DNA of 64,000 nucleotides from Daphnia carinata (Eukaryota; Arthropoda; Branchiopoda; Diplostraca; Daphniidae). Each line of letters opens with the position of its first letter. Position 1 is the stretch's first letter. The DNA lies in the NCBI RefSeq assembly GCF_022539665.2, contig NC_081336.1, forward strand, positions 8,346,778-8,410,777, written 5' to 3'. The translations under genes and the position numbers were made by a program. Shown here one piece after another: positions 1 to 10,860 of this stretch. Below the pieces are notes generated by a model. The model was not told the DNA's origin and did no database searches. It saw only the letters and a program-made list of their open reading frames with translations.

Positions 1-303
1 TCCATTTTGCCGAGTTAGCAACTAAAAAAAAAAAAAAACTATTCTCTGCATAGCCAGTCTTTTTAAGAATTACATAATATACACTCACATTACTAGTGTA
101 GATCTACGATTCGAGAAGAAGATCAGTTATATAAAATAGTTTATACTAAATAGGGCCCCAGGCCCAGTTTTCCAAGAACGTTCATTAGGTCGTATTACAA
201 AGAATGCTCTAGAACTATTATTCTCTTGTGTATCACCGAGTTTTGCTACGATTTCATCACTTTTGCTTAGCCAATCTTACTAGAATATTGCATCACATTT
301 GAA

Positions 304-3300
304 TTACTTCAAATCTCTATTGCATTCCCTATTGTAACAAATAAACTATTCGAAAACGGAAAGAAAAGATTTTGTGTGACTCACCCGAAGACGTTGGCCC
401 TTCTCCCAAATGATGGCCGTGCTTCAAAGTACATCGCCTTACCGCATTTCTAGGCTTTGGATGATATAAACACCAGATCGCAACAAGCTCTTCAGATGCA
501 GAGAAACCACCTTCTCGTCAAGAGTTGCGAAGTAGTCAATGATCGCAGTAAATCGAAATACTAGAATAAAAAACAAAACAAGGTTGCCATGAGGTAAATA
601 ATTGATTCATTGAAAATCATGTGCACGAATTAACTCACCCGTTCGACGGCAATTTCAGAGATGAATGACGAAATAAAAAAAGGCCTTGGTGAGAAACTTT
701 GCTCACTTTCTTCTTGTTTTATCTACTGTCCTCATTAAAAGAGTTATTGAACGCAATGATCTGCGACAATTCGCAAAAAATGGCGATGGAATTCACGCAA
801 AAGAAACCGACATCCAACATCCACATCTACTTCAATACTCCACGTCGTTCTCTTCAAGCTGTGCGGATCACGTGCATCCACAATTTCAGGAAAACTGTTG
901 CAGTGAAGCCTATTGGTAAGGAGTACAAAAGTTTGTTACCTAACACAAAAGGAATGAAACGCCCAGGCATACAAGTTCTGCTTTCATCTTAAACAAATAA
1001 ATCAGTATCTTTAATAAGAAAAATACCGTACTTACATAACATTGGAAGAGGCGGATTGGTCCGTTGGTTCTACTACCTCCAAGGTCTCATTCAATCTGTT
1101 CAAAATCTCTCAACTCTCTCGACAGCTCAAACAATTTTCTTTTATCATCGAATCAATAACGATAGGGGGACAGTAAGAGAAAGTTCTTTGACGATTCCGG
1201 CTGTCCCTAACGAACTGCCCGACTGTTGGCATCGTCATTCCCTTGGAACTCGTAGATTTCCACGTATCCAGCGAGTCTTTGGCCAAAATGTCATCCATCT
1301 CAGCTTCAGCTAGAAATCTTGATTGTGGGTTTACTGTAATTCTGAGAAACCAACGAATTATCAAATCGCAACTTACCCCACAGGAACTTTGGAGATTTGG
1401 AGCGAACACCTCGGCCTAAATACTCCTCCGTGTTTGTCCTGACCGTTTCATTTCACGTTAGACTGTGAAACGACCACTACATTCGAACAGCTTCGACGAA
1501 GAATAGCGAATCAGTTTTGTGTCACCTATGAAATGTGGAATACCATTCTCGATCATCTAAACGTTTGTTTTCAAAGAACAGAAACCAGAAAAGGGACTTA
1601 ACATACCAATGTTAAACTGGAAACCAAAAGTGAAACAACAGCAAGTTCCAACACTTAACGGTTATTAATGTGACATGTTCAACAGAAATTACCTGCATGG
1701 AAATTGATCCGAGGAAGGTAACTCCGAAATGTTATTCTGTGCTCTTGTTGATGCTGATACTCAAGTTAACCGGGTAGCTTCCAATATTGAACAAATATCC
1801 ATTCATTTAACAGCACTGTCCGTCTAATTTGCCAGTTGCTGTGCACAAAATACATTTGAATTCAAATTCCATTTGCAAAGCACCTTCTTCACAGCACTTT
1901 TAACGGTAAATTTAATGTAAACTTTGAATAAATGCAATTGTGAAGCTTTCTGCTGATTGGTACTAACCTTCTTTGTTGTAGAATTTTAATGAATAGTCAC
2001 TGGCTGCAGAGTATTAAAGCGATACAGCTGAATCCACGGTGACACCGAAAACTGTACAACTTTCTAATAAATAGAATTTGGTATACCTAACACTTAAACA
2101 GGAAAGTTTCATTGTGTCCCTCAGGTTTGGTCCCCCGTGGAACGATGACTTTCCTAAAAATATAAAAGAAAGCCGTCATCGGAAAATGGCTGCTGTTTTG
2201 GCGGAGAAAACATTTACGTTGCTGCGGGATAGCAGGTAATGCAAAATAAAGCAAAACATGAATTAGAGTTAACTGCACCACGAATTCTTTGGAACTCACC
2301 CCCACGATCTAGATAACATCAAGACCAGATGGTAGGTTACCTTGCAATAAATATGATGTATTAACGTCGTAAATCTAGTTAACAACGCTGCGATATTCTT
2401 GGCCAGCAACAGATTACCCAAAAACCTAGAAAATTGCAATCAGCCATTAGATAACAGAAAACAGGTGCCAAACTGTCTACTTGGTGACACAATAACGTGG
2501 TATTCCACTTAGTACATGAATAGAACATTTTCTGAGAAAGAATGGCAATGAACTCCCAAATGAAAATATCTTGCAGAAATTTGACACATAAAGAGTTTCG
2601 TATCCTTAAAATAGCTACAAAAACGAAAATAAATCAAAAGTCGTTCTTCTGGGTTTCTGCTTAAACTAAGCACAAAAATAGTCCAATTACCTGGAAGTTT
2701 GCGAAGAGATATCGGTCGAGGTCAAAACGAATACCACACTCTTATCGTCTATGGTACTGTTGCTAGAGTAATCGATCAACTATGGGGATTAATCTGCCAT
2801 GGAAACAACGACCTACCAAGAAACAAAGTTAAATTTTCAACCTCCCGTAAAAATAGATACCGTCCAGTAGTATCCTGCATAGACCATGCATAAAGATAAA
2901 AGTGCATTCACATTGGAGTGTAAATTTGGTGCATTTCTACTCCGGAGGAATGCCTTCCCAACGGAATCAACCATCCCCAAAAGTGTTCCTCAAACTTGCA
3001 CTACTATCAAACCCTTCAACATATGGCCATAAAAGGGGCGTTTAAGGCCTTTGCACAAATAAATCCTCAACCATTCCTAGATCGCCTACGTTGTACTGCA
3101 TTTTAATGTAAGACAGCAGCTAAAAATAGATTGCTAAATAGACCTTGGGCAAAGTCAAGTACTTGGAAGAAGGATGAAACCATCCTTTATCTTCCCACAA
3201 TAAAAAGAGTATCCTTTGTAGCATCTACAGCCAAACCTGGTAGTCTTCATCCAGAGTATGTCATGCAAAGTCGTGTCTTACCTGATTATTCGAATTTACT

Positions 3301-3332
3301 CCTCGCGCAGCTTTCAGCACAACAGTAAACTT
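304..3332 (-). CDS. unrecognised divergent multi-exon gene
   Basis: I do not recognise this protein. The minus strand has a run of good donors and acceptors joining short open blocks. The best-supported 3' part has consistent phase: exons at about 1036-1106, 797-909, 443-560 and 304-328. These end in a stop after an ECNRDLK tail. The 443-560 exon reads FRFTAIIDYF...VVSLHLKSLLRSG, and 797-909 contains DARDPHSLKRTTWSIEVDVD. Upstream blocks include one starting near 1309 (EAEMDDILAKDSLDTWKS) and N-terminal-looking ones near 2696-2770 (SVVFVLTSTDISSQTS) and 3282-3332. Several middle joins (about 1400-2100) could not be phased, so this may be a fast-evolving gene or one carrying lesions. It runs divergently from the FEM-1-like gene 60 bp away. 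Confidence 0.35.
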
Positions 3333-3392
3333 CTAAGTGTTTGTTTGTTTACCAGTATGAACAATAGGTAAGAGTTGTACAACGCTACAACC

Positions 3393-5117
3393 ATGACTCC
3401 AGACGTGTTTAGCCTCTTTAGTCAAGCTGTCAACAAAGGGTCAGTAGCAGAGCTGATCGACATTCGCGACAAATACACCTGGAAATCAATAACAATCGAA
3501 TTTATAGCTACGCGTTATTGCAACAAAGAAAAAGAGACTTCCCTGCAAGTCGCCGTCAAGAACAATCACTTCTATGTCGTTGAGTTTTTGGTTCATCAGT
3601 TGAAATTTCACATCCTGCAAGAACTGTACCCGCACGGAAAACACAACAAACCGAAGAGATGTCCTTTTTCATGGGAGAAATTGGATTGTTCTCAAGTTTT
3701 GCCCTCATTCGTCTTACCTGCAGGCACATTTGCAGTTATATCAGACATTTGTAAACACGTCCCATTAATCAAACTGATTGAATACCTGATTGACGTAGTC
3801 AACGACGAGGCATATTGGTTGGACTTCGTTCTTAATTCGTTTATGGCCAGCTCGCTTACCAAACACGAGAAGATAATCGCTCTCGAATTGATGGGTGCTG
3901 CCTTCATCTTCAAACAGATTCTCCACACTCGACGAAAGTCATTGTGCAAGACAGCGCCATGCCATAACGGGCCATGGCGTGGATTGCTTTGCTGGAAACA
4001 AGCAATAACATTACGTTACTCTACAGCTGGTGGACAAGAACCTATACCTAAAATTCCTTACGTTTTCTCAGAGATTGTCAGCAGCATCTTTGAGGAAGCT
4101 ACTGAATTTATGACACCAGATGAACTGGAAGAGCTGGTAGAGCAATCGTCCATGCACAGGTCGATCGGTGGTTGGGACCTTCTTTGTGGACCACTTGTAG
4201 TTCAAGCTCTGTTAGTTAGTAAACGAATATTTAGTCAAGACAAAACAAGTGAAACTGGCCCAAACTCTTTCCATCTTGGAAACTTACTCCATTATGGAAT
4301 CTACTGTAAATTTCACCAACAGTACATCCATGCCACCAACATTTGTCTGCTAATCTTGGAACATTCCAAAGGGTTCAACCCGAACTCATCACCTAAGTGT
4401 GTCAAAATATTTGCAGAAACATTTGATTTAATGTTAGTCTGTTTGAAACGACGACAGCCAACCAACGGTACTTTAAAACAAGAATTATCGTCTGCTAACC
4501 TATTGGCAATCGCTAAATTCGGATTAGAAATTTTCGCCAATATGTTACCTGTCCCACCAGTGACTCTTCCCGACAGGCAACTCTTTGATATCCTCGAAAA
4601 AACTTACTTCTTCATTTCAAATTGGCTTCCAAGATTAAACAAAGACGAAATTCGTCAGTTAACCGAATACCTGTCACGTTACATCCATTTCTACAATCAA
4701 AATAACGGAGTCACTAGTCTGCTACACGTGGCGATCGCCATGGTTGATTACCATGGAGGCATGTCACTGTATTCTACAAGTCATGCTGTATCCATTATTC
4801 AACTGCTGTTGGACGCTGGAGCCAATCCCAACGCAGTCGACAAACACGGCAAAACTCCACTTCACTTTTTGGCAGAAAAGTATTCGAGAGACGAGACATC
4901 AGAGTCTTACTTCATCATTTTTCAAGCCTTGTTGGATGCCGGTGGATATCTTGACAAAGCCGCACCTAATGGGAAGACAGTTCTCTGTATTCTTAAAGAT
5001 CAGAGAGTCAAACATCCTACCTTAGGCTACGCCGCTGATCCTTTCCTTGATTCACTGATTGATCCCCAACTTCTCCCTTCTTTTCGAAATCGCACATCTA
5101 CGTCAAGATCTATATAA
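3393..5117 (+). CDS. FEM-1-like ankyrin-repeat protein
   Basis: A single-exon ORF of 574 residues. The start is the ATG at 3393 (context caaccATG); an in-frame extension upstream has no ATG. An ankyrin-like unit lies near residues 45-70 (ETSLQVAVKNNHFYVVEFLV). A central FEM-1-type helical region follows, including IIALELMGAAFIFK. Two ankyrin units lie near the C-terminus (SLLHVAIAM..., then LLLDAGANPNAVDKHGKTPLHFLAE and ALLDAGG). This order matches FEM-1 proteins, which are substrate receptors of cullin-2 ubiquitin ligases that read C-terminal degrons. The N-terminal ankyrin array is much shorter than the usual seven or so repeats, so substrate recognition may differ. An intronless form suggests a retrocopy or lineage expansion; that is inference. 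Confidence 0.75.
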   Translation: MTPDVFSLFSQAVNKGSVAELIDIRDKYTWKSITIEFIATRYCNKEKETSLQVAVKNNHFYVVEFLVHQLKFHILQELYPHGKHNKPKRCPFSWEKLDCSQVLPSFVLPAGTFAVISDICKHVPLIKLIEYLIDVVNDEAYWLDFVLNSFMASSLTKHEKIIALELMGAAFIFKQILHTRRKSLCKTAPCHNGPWRGLLCWKQAITLRYSTAGGQEPIPKIPYVFSEIVSSIFEEATEFMTPDELEELVEQSSMHRSIGGWDLLCGPLVVQALLVSKRIFSQDKTSETGPNSFHLGNLLHYGIYCKFHQQYIHATNICLLILEHSKGFNPNSSPKCVKIFAETFDLMLVCLKRRQPTNGTLKQELSSANLLAIAKFGLEIFANMLPVPPVTLPDRQLFDILEKTYFFISNWLPRLNKDEIRQLTEYLSRYIHFYNQNNGVTSLLHVAIAMVDYHGGMSLYSTSHAVSIIQLLLDAGANPNAVDKHGKTPLHFLAEKYSRDETSESYFIIFQALLDAGGYLDKAAPNGKTVLCILKDQRVKHPTLGYAADPFLDSLIDPQLLPSFRNRTSTSRSI

Positions 5118-5911
5118 TTTTAAATTGTATGTTGCAATCATTATTATAAACGAAAAATATATATGTAAATATGAACAGTAATTATTTACCTTTTTTTCTC
5201 TTCACTTATTCAGCTGATACTGTCCATGCCAATGGTCCACGCTGTTCAGTGTTCTCGTGAGGAACTGCAGCAGCCGACAGAGTTCGCCTAACACGCCATT
5301 GAAACATTTACCGAGCAATATCATGAAACAAGCTATCTTTTTTTTTTCAGTTTTTTACTTTTAATTTCAATACCTTGGCCATCAGTGATTAGAATTTGGA
5401 AGTTTATTCTGGTTTAACATAGACACTGGACTGGCTTGGTCTGAATACATTTACGACATTGATAGTTCAGTACACAAGTAAGGCCAATTGCCTAGTGAGA
5501 AACGTGTAGTGCACTTGATTCGAATTGAAAAATTCTCCCCAGTTTCACTCGGATTTGACAATATTTGCTACTCTACTTTCAAGGAAGTACAAATCTGTTC
5601 GCAAGTTACCAGAAACCTAGTAGAAACATGGATGACAATCTACGTATACACGCACCAGCAAAAGTTTTAGAAATTCCTTAGGAATAGCCAGTACTCCACA
5701 GCCATGGTAAGGAAGCTTTAAACTGATATCTATTAGGCAATTTTCATTCATCAGGTCCTTGCACCTCTTTTGTACATAACGGGATTTGCTTGCTATGTCT
5801 TTTTCCGACTTTCATGCCAAAGGCGCTGAAACTTTAAGAGGTCACGAACGAGGGGTGGAGTTACCTGCCGAAAAACAAGAACTCTTTCAATTTGATTTCT
5901 CTTAACTTTAT
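5118..5911. other. intergenic, no gene seen
   Basis: AT-rich sequence after the FEM-1-like stop codon. It contains a T-run near 5338 and only short ORFs without splice or homology support. A terminal exon of the gustatory receptor was sought here on the minus strand and not found. Confidence 0.5.
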
Positions 5912-6027
5912 CCGTCGATAGCTCAGTTGGTAGAGCGGTGGACTGTAGTAGTTGTTCACGATATAGTTGAAAATCGTGAATTTCGCGAGTCATCCATAGG
6001 TCGCTGGTTCAACTCCGGCTCGACGGA
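5912..6027 (+). tRNA. tRNA-Tyr (GTA) with 43-nt intron
   Basis: The acceptor stem CCGTCGA pairs with TCGACGG, followed by discriminator A at 6027. The D arm is GCTC/GAGC. The anticodon stem GTGGA/TCCAT holds loop CTGTAGA once the intron is removed, with anticodon GTA at 5945-5947. The intron is 5949-5991, in the canonical place one base after the anticodon. The T arm GCTGG-TTCAACT-CCGGC is perfect and a T6 terminator follows directly. Confidence 0.95.
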
Positions 6028-6404
6028 AATTTTTTCCATTGCCATGTATTTTTTACTCCACGATGCCTTCCAGGAGCTTCGGAATTTTTTATTTTCTATA
6101 CGACATTACTTCTCACCGCCAATTAACCTACAAAGCGTTATTCTTCGATTAAGATTTAAGGTTGCACTAGACACATATTCTGTCTTTAGTATTTTATATT
6201 GGTATATTTTTGTCTTGTAGTATTTTTCTTGTAATTGTAATGTCGTGCAACATACATTAGCAGATGTTGTATGTGACAGTGTCTTAGCGCGGTAATTGCA
6301 GCATAACAACTTCATACGTGACGATCAAACCGAATAGCTAAGAAAGGGAAATCCGTTAAAGACTTTTTTATATTCAAACGATAAACCGAAAGTATCAAAT
6401 TGAC

Positions 6405-7739
6405 CTTTGCGGCCGATGACTTTGACAAGACAAAAAAACCTCCTCCGCTAAGTGCTGTGGGTTCATTTTGAATTTCTTGCGCTATCAAATTCATCTAAAT
6501 ACATCGAAATAAAATGATAATAATTCTTTAATATTAGATAAAAGAAAAAAAAAAAATGAATACCTTTATCAGCCTATTTCTTTGCTGTTCCATACTGTGG
6601 CCAGCTAGAGAAGGCAGCCTATGCAAATAATCTAACGTCTTCTTTGGCTGTTTTACCATAAAAACGTAAGGGCCCACACCATATTTTGTGCCATAAGTCT
6701 GACTTACCATTTCTGTTAGCCGACTAGCCAGGTGGACAGAAAACATCAGCCTCAGGATGACGTAAGCGAACGAATAGGTGAAAATGAAACGAACGAGCAG
6801 ACTAGGACTAGAAATGTCTGCGTCCAGTCCAGAGTACAAAAACGTCAGGATGTAAATGACGTCGCATCCGATAGTTATGAGAATCAACGGCGAGAAAATC
6901 TCAGCCACTTTGTGGGTCAACGTAGATAGCGCCAACTGGACTCGGCGCAGGCGTTCCAATTGTTGGAAAGAGACGTCGTGTTGCGATCGCAATTGCTCGC
7001 AGTGTACCTCGTAATAGCGTCGCAAGATGATCGAGACCAACGCAATTATAAAATCACCGGAAATCCAGGCGACTTCGCTCAGCGATTCGACAAAAATCAA
7101 AGCAAATCCATAGATGTCCTTGTAGTCACCAAAGTAAGGATTTAAATCAGTTTCTTTGCCCGCCAACTTCACCAGTAAATAAAAGATGTCGGTCACATTT
7201 TCAGCGTCCATCACCTGTGAATAAATCAAATTCCAAATCAAGATAAATCGCCTTAATATACTCGTTTTGGTTGCCGCACATACCGCGCCAGTAATGTACA
7301 ATCCATTCTCCAGATTGGACATGATGACAGTAGCGATAAAAATGAACCAACACTGAAATTTAACAGCTTTTCCTAAAACTATTTGATTCTCTTCGAGTAG
7401 ACGTTCAATTCCTATCCAGTGTTGAAGAAGGTGCAACAAGTCCGACGATCGAAATACGAAAAACACTACGGTCATCTCGCAATGAGCATAGTAAATTAAA
7501 TAGAACGTCGCATCTGCAATCATCTTTGACGAGCTATGAAACGTATCAATAACGAGCAAGATCGAAATGATAAATGCGAAAAAATAAACAAAGGCAACTA
7601 GCAAACACCAGCAAAACGAACCGCGACATCGTTCAAAGTGAGGCTCTTTATGACATTGTCTTAAAGGGATAATTGCGTAACAACGAAAGAAGGAAATCAC
7701 GGGATTCCACAATTGGATAACGTCTGATTTGTCCGCCAT
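6405..7739 (-). CDS. gustatory receptor, Gr family (3' end unresolved)
   Basis: A seven-helix insect/crustacean-type chemoreceptor. Exon 1 (6564-7739) starts at an ATG and encodes MADKSDVIQLWN then six hydrophobic segments, for example CWCLLVAFVYFFAFIISILL. It ends RLIK in phase 0 at a gtattc donor. Exon 2 (6405-6494) follows a tatttag acceptor and encodes AQEIQNEPTALSGGGFFVLS, which carries the GGFF core typical of the Gr C-terminal signature. It ends in phase 0 at ggtcaa. The expected last exon, completing TM7 with the TYxxxxxQF motif, was not found between here and 5.1 kb. The gene is therefore 3'-incomplete, degenerate, or has a more distant exon. Grs form ligand-gated cation channels in sensory neuron membranes. 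Confidence 0.8.
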
Positions 7740-8137
7740 TTCCTATTAGAAGGATTGGGTATAACATCCGACTTCCCCTGCGTTCGATTATACTTTAAGT
7801 TCGTCTATTTTGTTGACTACGTTTGTAGCTTGCCCGGTACGATATCAATAAATTGCACTAACATTAAAAGGCTGTTACCGTGTGCGCCAAACAGTGTTTC
7901 AATATTCCACAATGAGTTGTTTGGGCTGTCGTCCTCGGTCTTCCTTTCAATTGATTTTAATGTTGAGTACCTGTGACGTGCACATTTTTCTTTTGACGAA
8001 GGAAACATTGTCTGTGCTTCCACGAAAAGTAAGGCAAGGGCTCTTAGCTTTCTAGAGCATGAAAAGGTAAATACACGTCACTCAAACACAAAATTTAAAC
8101 GTTAAATAAATTGCAAATTAAAACAAATGTGCAAAAC
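7740..8137. other. intergenic, upstream of gustatory receptor
   Basis: Sequence upstream of the receptor start codon; presumably contains its promoter. No TATA box or other element stands out. Confidence 0.4.
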
Positions 8138-8436
8138 CTATACATTTAAACGCCGGGCAATCCTTTGAATACAATCCGGATGGACGATCACACGCGTGGA
8201 ACAAAAATAAACACAGCTGCCTTCTGTAAGCTTGAGATATAGTTCCACAAACATTTGTATACACAGAAGTCTGTTGCCTTTAAGCGAATACATCAGAGCT
8301 GCCATGACACAACTAACAGACGACACCAACTGGAAAGCAAAATGACCTTGATTCAGGTTATGTAATACACCTGAAGGTAAAGAGGAGTGGACAGGTACTG
8401 CAGGCGTTGCATCGTGGTGGATAAATGCAAGCCCAT
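8138..8436 (-). CDS. possible small two-exon ORF, unknown
   Basis: Exon 8371-8436 starts MGLHLSTTMQRLQYLSTPLY and ends in phase 0 at cag/gtgtat. Exon 8138-8329 follows a gctttccag acceptor in the same phase and runs 63 residues to a stop. The implied intron is only 41 nt, short for this genome, and the protein is not recognised. It could equally be chance reading upstream of the gustatory receptor. Confidence 0.22.
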
Positions 8437-8570
8437 CCCTTTAGAACACCTGCGTTTTGCCGTTTACGTAAATTGCATTTTATCGTACCCTACCTCTAAG
8501 TCTAGGTTGGTTGCTCTAACGACTTTCACTGTACAGCAACTTGTCCTTTTCCTAGTTGTGTTCACTGCAT

Positions 8571-8689
8571 CCGTCGATAGCTCAGTTGGCAGAGCGGTGG
8601 ACTGTAGATTCAACTCACGAAAGTCGTGAAAGTAGTTGCATTCACGATAAGATATCCATAGGTCGCTGGTTCAACTCCGGCTCGACGGA
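8571..8689 (+). tRNA. tRNA-Tyr (GTA) with 46-nt intron
   Basis: The exonic sequence is essentially the same as the tRNA-Tyr at 5912, apart from a T-to-C change in the D loop. The anticodon GTA is at 8604-8606 and the intron at 8608-8653. The intron sequence is unrelated to that of the first copy, apart from similar short self-complementary pieces (cacgaaagtcgtg). A T7 terminator follows. Confidence 0.95.
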
Positions 8690-8886
8690 AACATTTTTTT
8701 ACGATTGCCCAATGTCTTTCCAAGTGACATTTAAAATTTAAGCGGCAAAAACAACATCTATATTATTAGAATGAATTTTTCTAAACGAACAATCCGGGAA
8801 GATGGAACTGTAAAAGTTAGACAGACAAATTTTGCAAAAACACAGAAACTAAACGATGAAAGTCGTTACCTACATATTAATGAATA

Positions 8887-10050
8887 TTAATAAACTGATG
8901 GGGTAGGTCCATTGACCCAATCAACGAGTTGCTTATCGTGCCAAACGTACGCCCCTTTTGGAATAACATTTTCCGGCGAAGATGGCGGAAGCATCGCCAA
9001 CCAACACGCCGCTTCCGCTCCTGAAAAATACCAACCCAATTTTCATTACAAAATCATGAATTTCATAAATTAAAATTAAATTGCCTTCTTGGATCGTTTT
9101 CTCTCCTTTTTGGAACGTCGCATCTGTTACGACGTAACCGGGATGAACGCAATTGACAGCCAGATCTTCACGCGGGTCTTGATCGAATTGGCGTTGATGA
9201 ATTCGTGTCAATGCGCTGATACCCACTTTAGAAACCTTTCAAGAATAAATTACAGCTCATAAAAATAGATTCAATTAATCAATTTGGCTTACAATATAGC
9301 CTTCGTTAGGCCAAGTGTCTTCTCTTTCGCCAACGCTGTTTGGCCATCCTCGTTCAAAGTAATCGCCATTTTTAGCCGCCCTTTGATATACTGATTTTAG
9401 ATAAAGAATTGATTGGACAATTGATAATAAACTCACTCGACAAAGTCTTCCATTAATTGACACAGTTCTTGTTCAGTCAAATCAGGAGCAGAGAATTTGC
9501 TCCTCAAAACGGAAGCTTCCGGCTCGCGGCCGGATATTTTCAGCAAATGGCCGTCGTCACTTGTCAAATGAACGACTCTTGCGTGCGGTCGAAGGATAGG
9601 AAACAGGATCTTACACGCTCTCATCGTGTGATAGAAATTAGTGTCGATCGTCTTTCGAATCGATTCGACAAACGATTCGGCAGGTGTCATCATCGGAAAG
9701 ATAATGGCAGCGTTGTTGATTAAAACATCCAATCCGCCGTGAGTTTGCACGAGGAAATCACGAAATTTCAAGACGCTCGATTCGTCATCAATGTCTAATT
9801 GATGATAAGCCGGACGCAGTCCCATTTTCTCAAGGTCTTCCATGGCTTTTCGTCCCCGTGTTTCATCGCGGGATGTCAAGTAAACAGTCCCATCAAATTT
9901 GGCACACAGTTCCATCACAGCTGCGTAGCCAATTCCTTTGTTGGCTCCAGTCACCTGTTTTTTGCAATGGTTTTATTATTTCATTTTCAAATTCAATTCA
10001 AATAATAATAAACTTACCACAGCCACTCGAGATCTGTTGTTGGCTTCCAT
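8887..10050 (-). CDS. carbonyl-reductase-like short-chain dehydrogenase (CBR1 type)
   Basis: Five exons, all phases consistent, 307 residues: 10018-10050, 9437-9954, 9293-9380, 9085-9235 and 8887-9020. It is an NADPH-dependent cytosolic SDR. The sequence shows the Rossmann motif TGANKGIG, the LDIDDESS cofactor segment, LDVLINNAAI (NNAG-equivalent), and the catalytic YxxxK as YIVSK split across exons 3/4. The tail contains HPGYVVTD and GAEAACWLAMLPP as in CBR1. Human CBR1 is 277 residues; the extra length includes an insert, VGEREDTWPNEG, just before the catalytic Tyr. Intron 4 starts with GC (GAAG/GCAATT), a GC-AG intron; no GT fits the frame. Substrate cannot be predicted. Confidence 0.9.
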
Positions 10051-10860
10051 CATTCAAGTCTGATGTTCTTTTTGCTAAAAATAAATCGAAGACCGCACCT
10101 AAATCTGCGTACCAAGTGATCACATGCGATTTCTCAAATGGCCGCGTGAAATAGGTCAGATCGATGAAGGTGATGCGCATGCGCATCACTGTTGCTACGC
10201 ACCGTTTAAGTGAGAACATTATCTTTCCTTCTAAAGTTCACATAGCGAACGATAAAAAATAAAATCAACTCTTTACAGATCGCGTGTCAAAACTTTAAAT
10301 CGACAGTTTCCCGCAGGAAGTTTTGATGTGCGTTCTATACTTGTTGATGTCCCATATTTTCTTAAATAGAGAAACCAGTTGGCAATATTTTTATTTATTA
10401 CTTGTAGCGAGAATATGAAATAGTACGAACCATTATTTTTTTTTTTTTGGGGGGGGGGGGGGGGGGAGGGGTTTTGCAGTTAAAAACTGGCCATAACCGC
10501 ACGATCGTGCAATCAAATGAACGCGGTCTGGATGAATAGCGTAACCGCTACGTGCGACACGAGCGATCTTAAATTGCACGTTAACGTTCACCACGACACC
10601 CACAGTTTTAATAGCTGCATGAAAGGCGTCACCTTTTCTTTTTTATTGATTGCTTTGCAACGCGTGCGGGTGACAAACGACCATTTGACAACAGCCATCG
10701 TTCAATCAAATTCAAAAAGAAAAATGAATGTCCTTGTCAATAAAAAAAAAACGTACCTTTTCTCGTGGTACTTAAAGTTTAATTCATAGTTAACGTTGTT
10801 CCAACGAAGTGATCGTTTTGCCCAGACAGGACCAAAACAAAAAATTGCAGGTCGATGTCG
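10051..10860. other. intergenic between SDR and IQUB-like gene
   Basis: Holds the presumed SDR promoter, a T-run plus poly-G tract at about 10434-10470, and small ORFs with no splice or homology support. Confidence 0.5.
10434..10470 (+). repeat. poly-T / poly-G homopolymer tract
   Basis: A run of T is followed at once by about 18 G (10449-10466) and a further AGGGG. A simple-sequence tract prone to assembly length error. Confidence 0.9.

Noticed and set aside
635-690. Good minus-strand donor at about 635 suggesting an extra exon in the 0.3-3.3 kb gene
   Set aside because: The block before it gives phase 0 or a stop, while the next exon (443-560) needs phase 1; joining 797 directly to 560 is consistent.
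8556-8741. ORF running through the second tRNA-Tyr
   Set aside because: It is simply the translation of the tRNA gene; a near-identical ORF covers the first copy.
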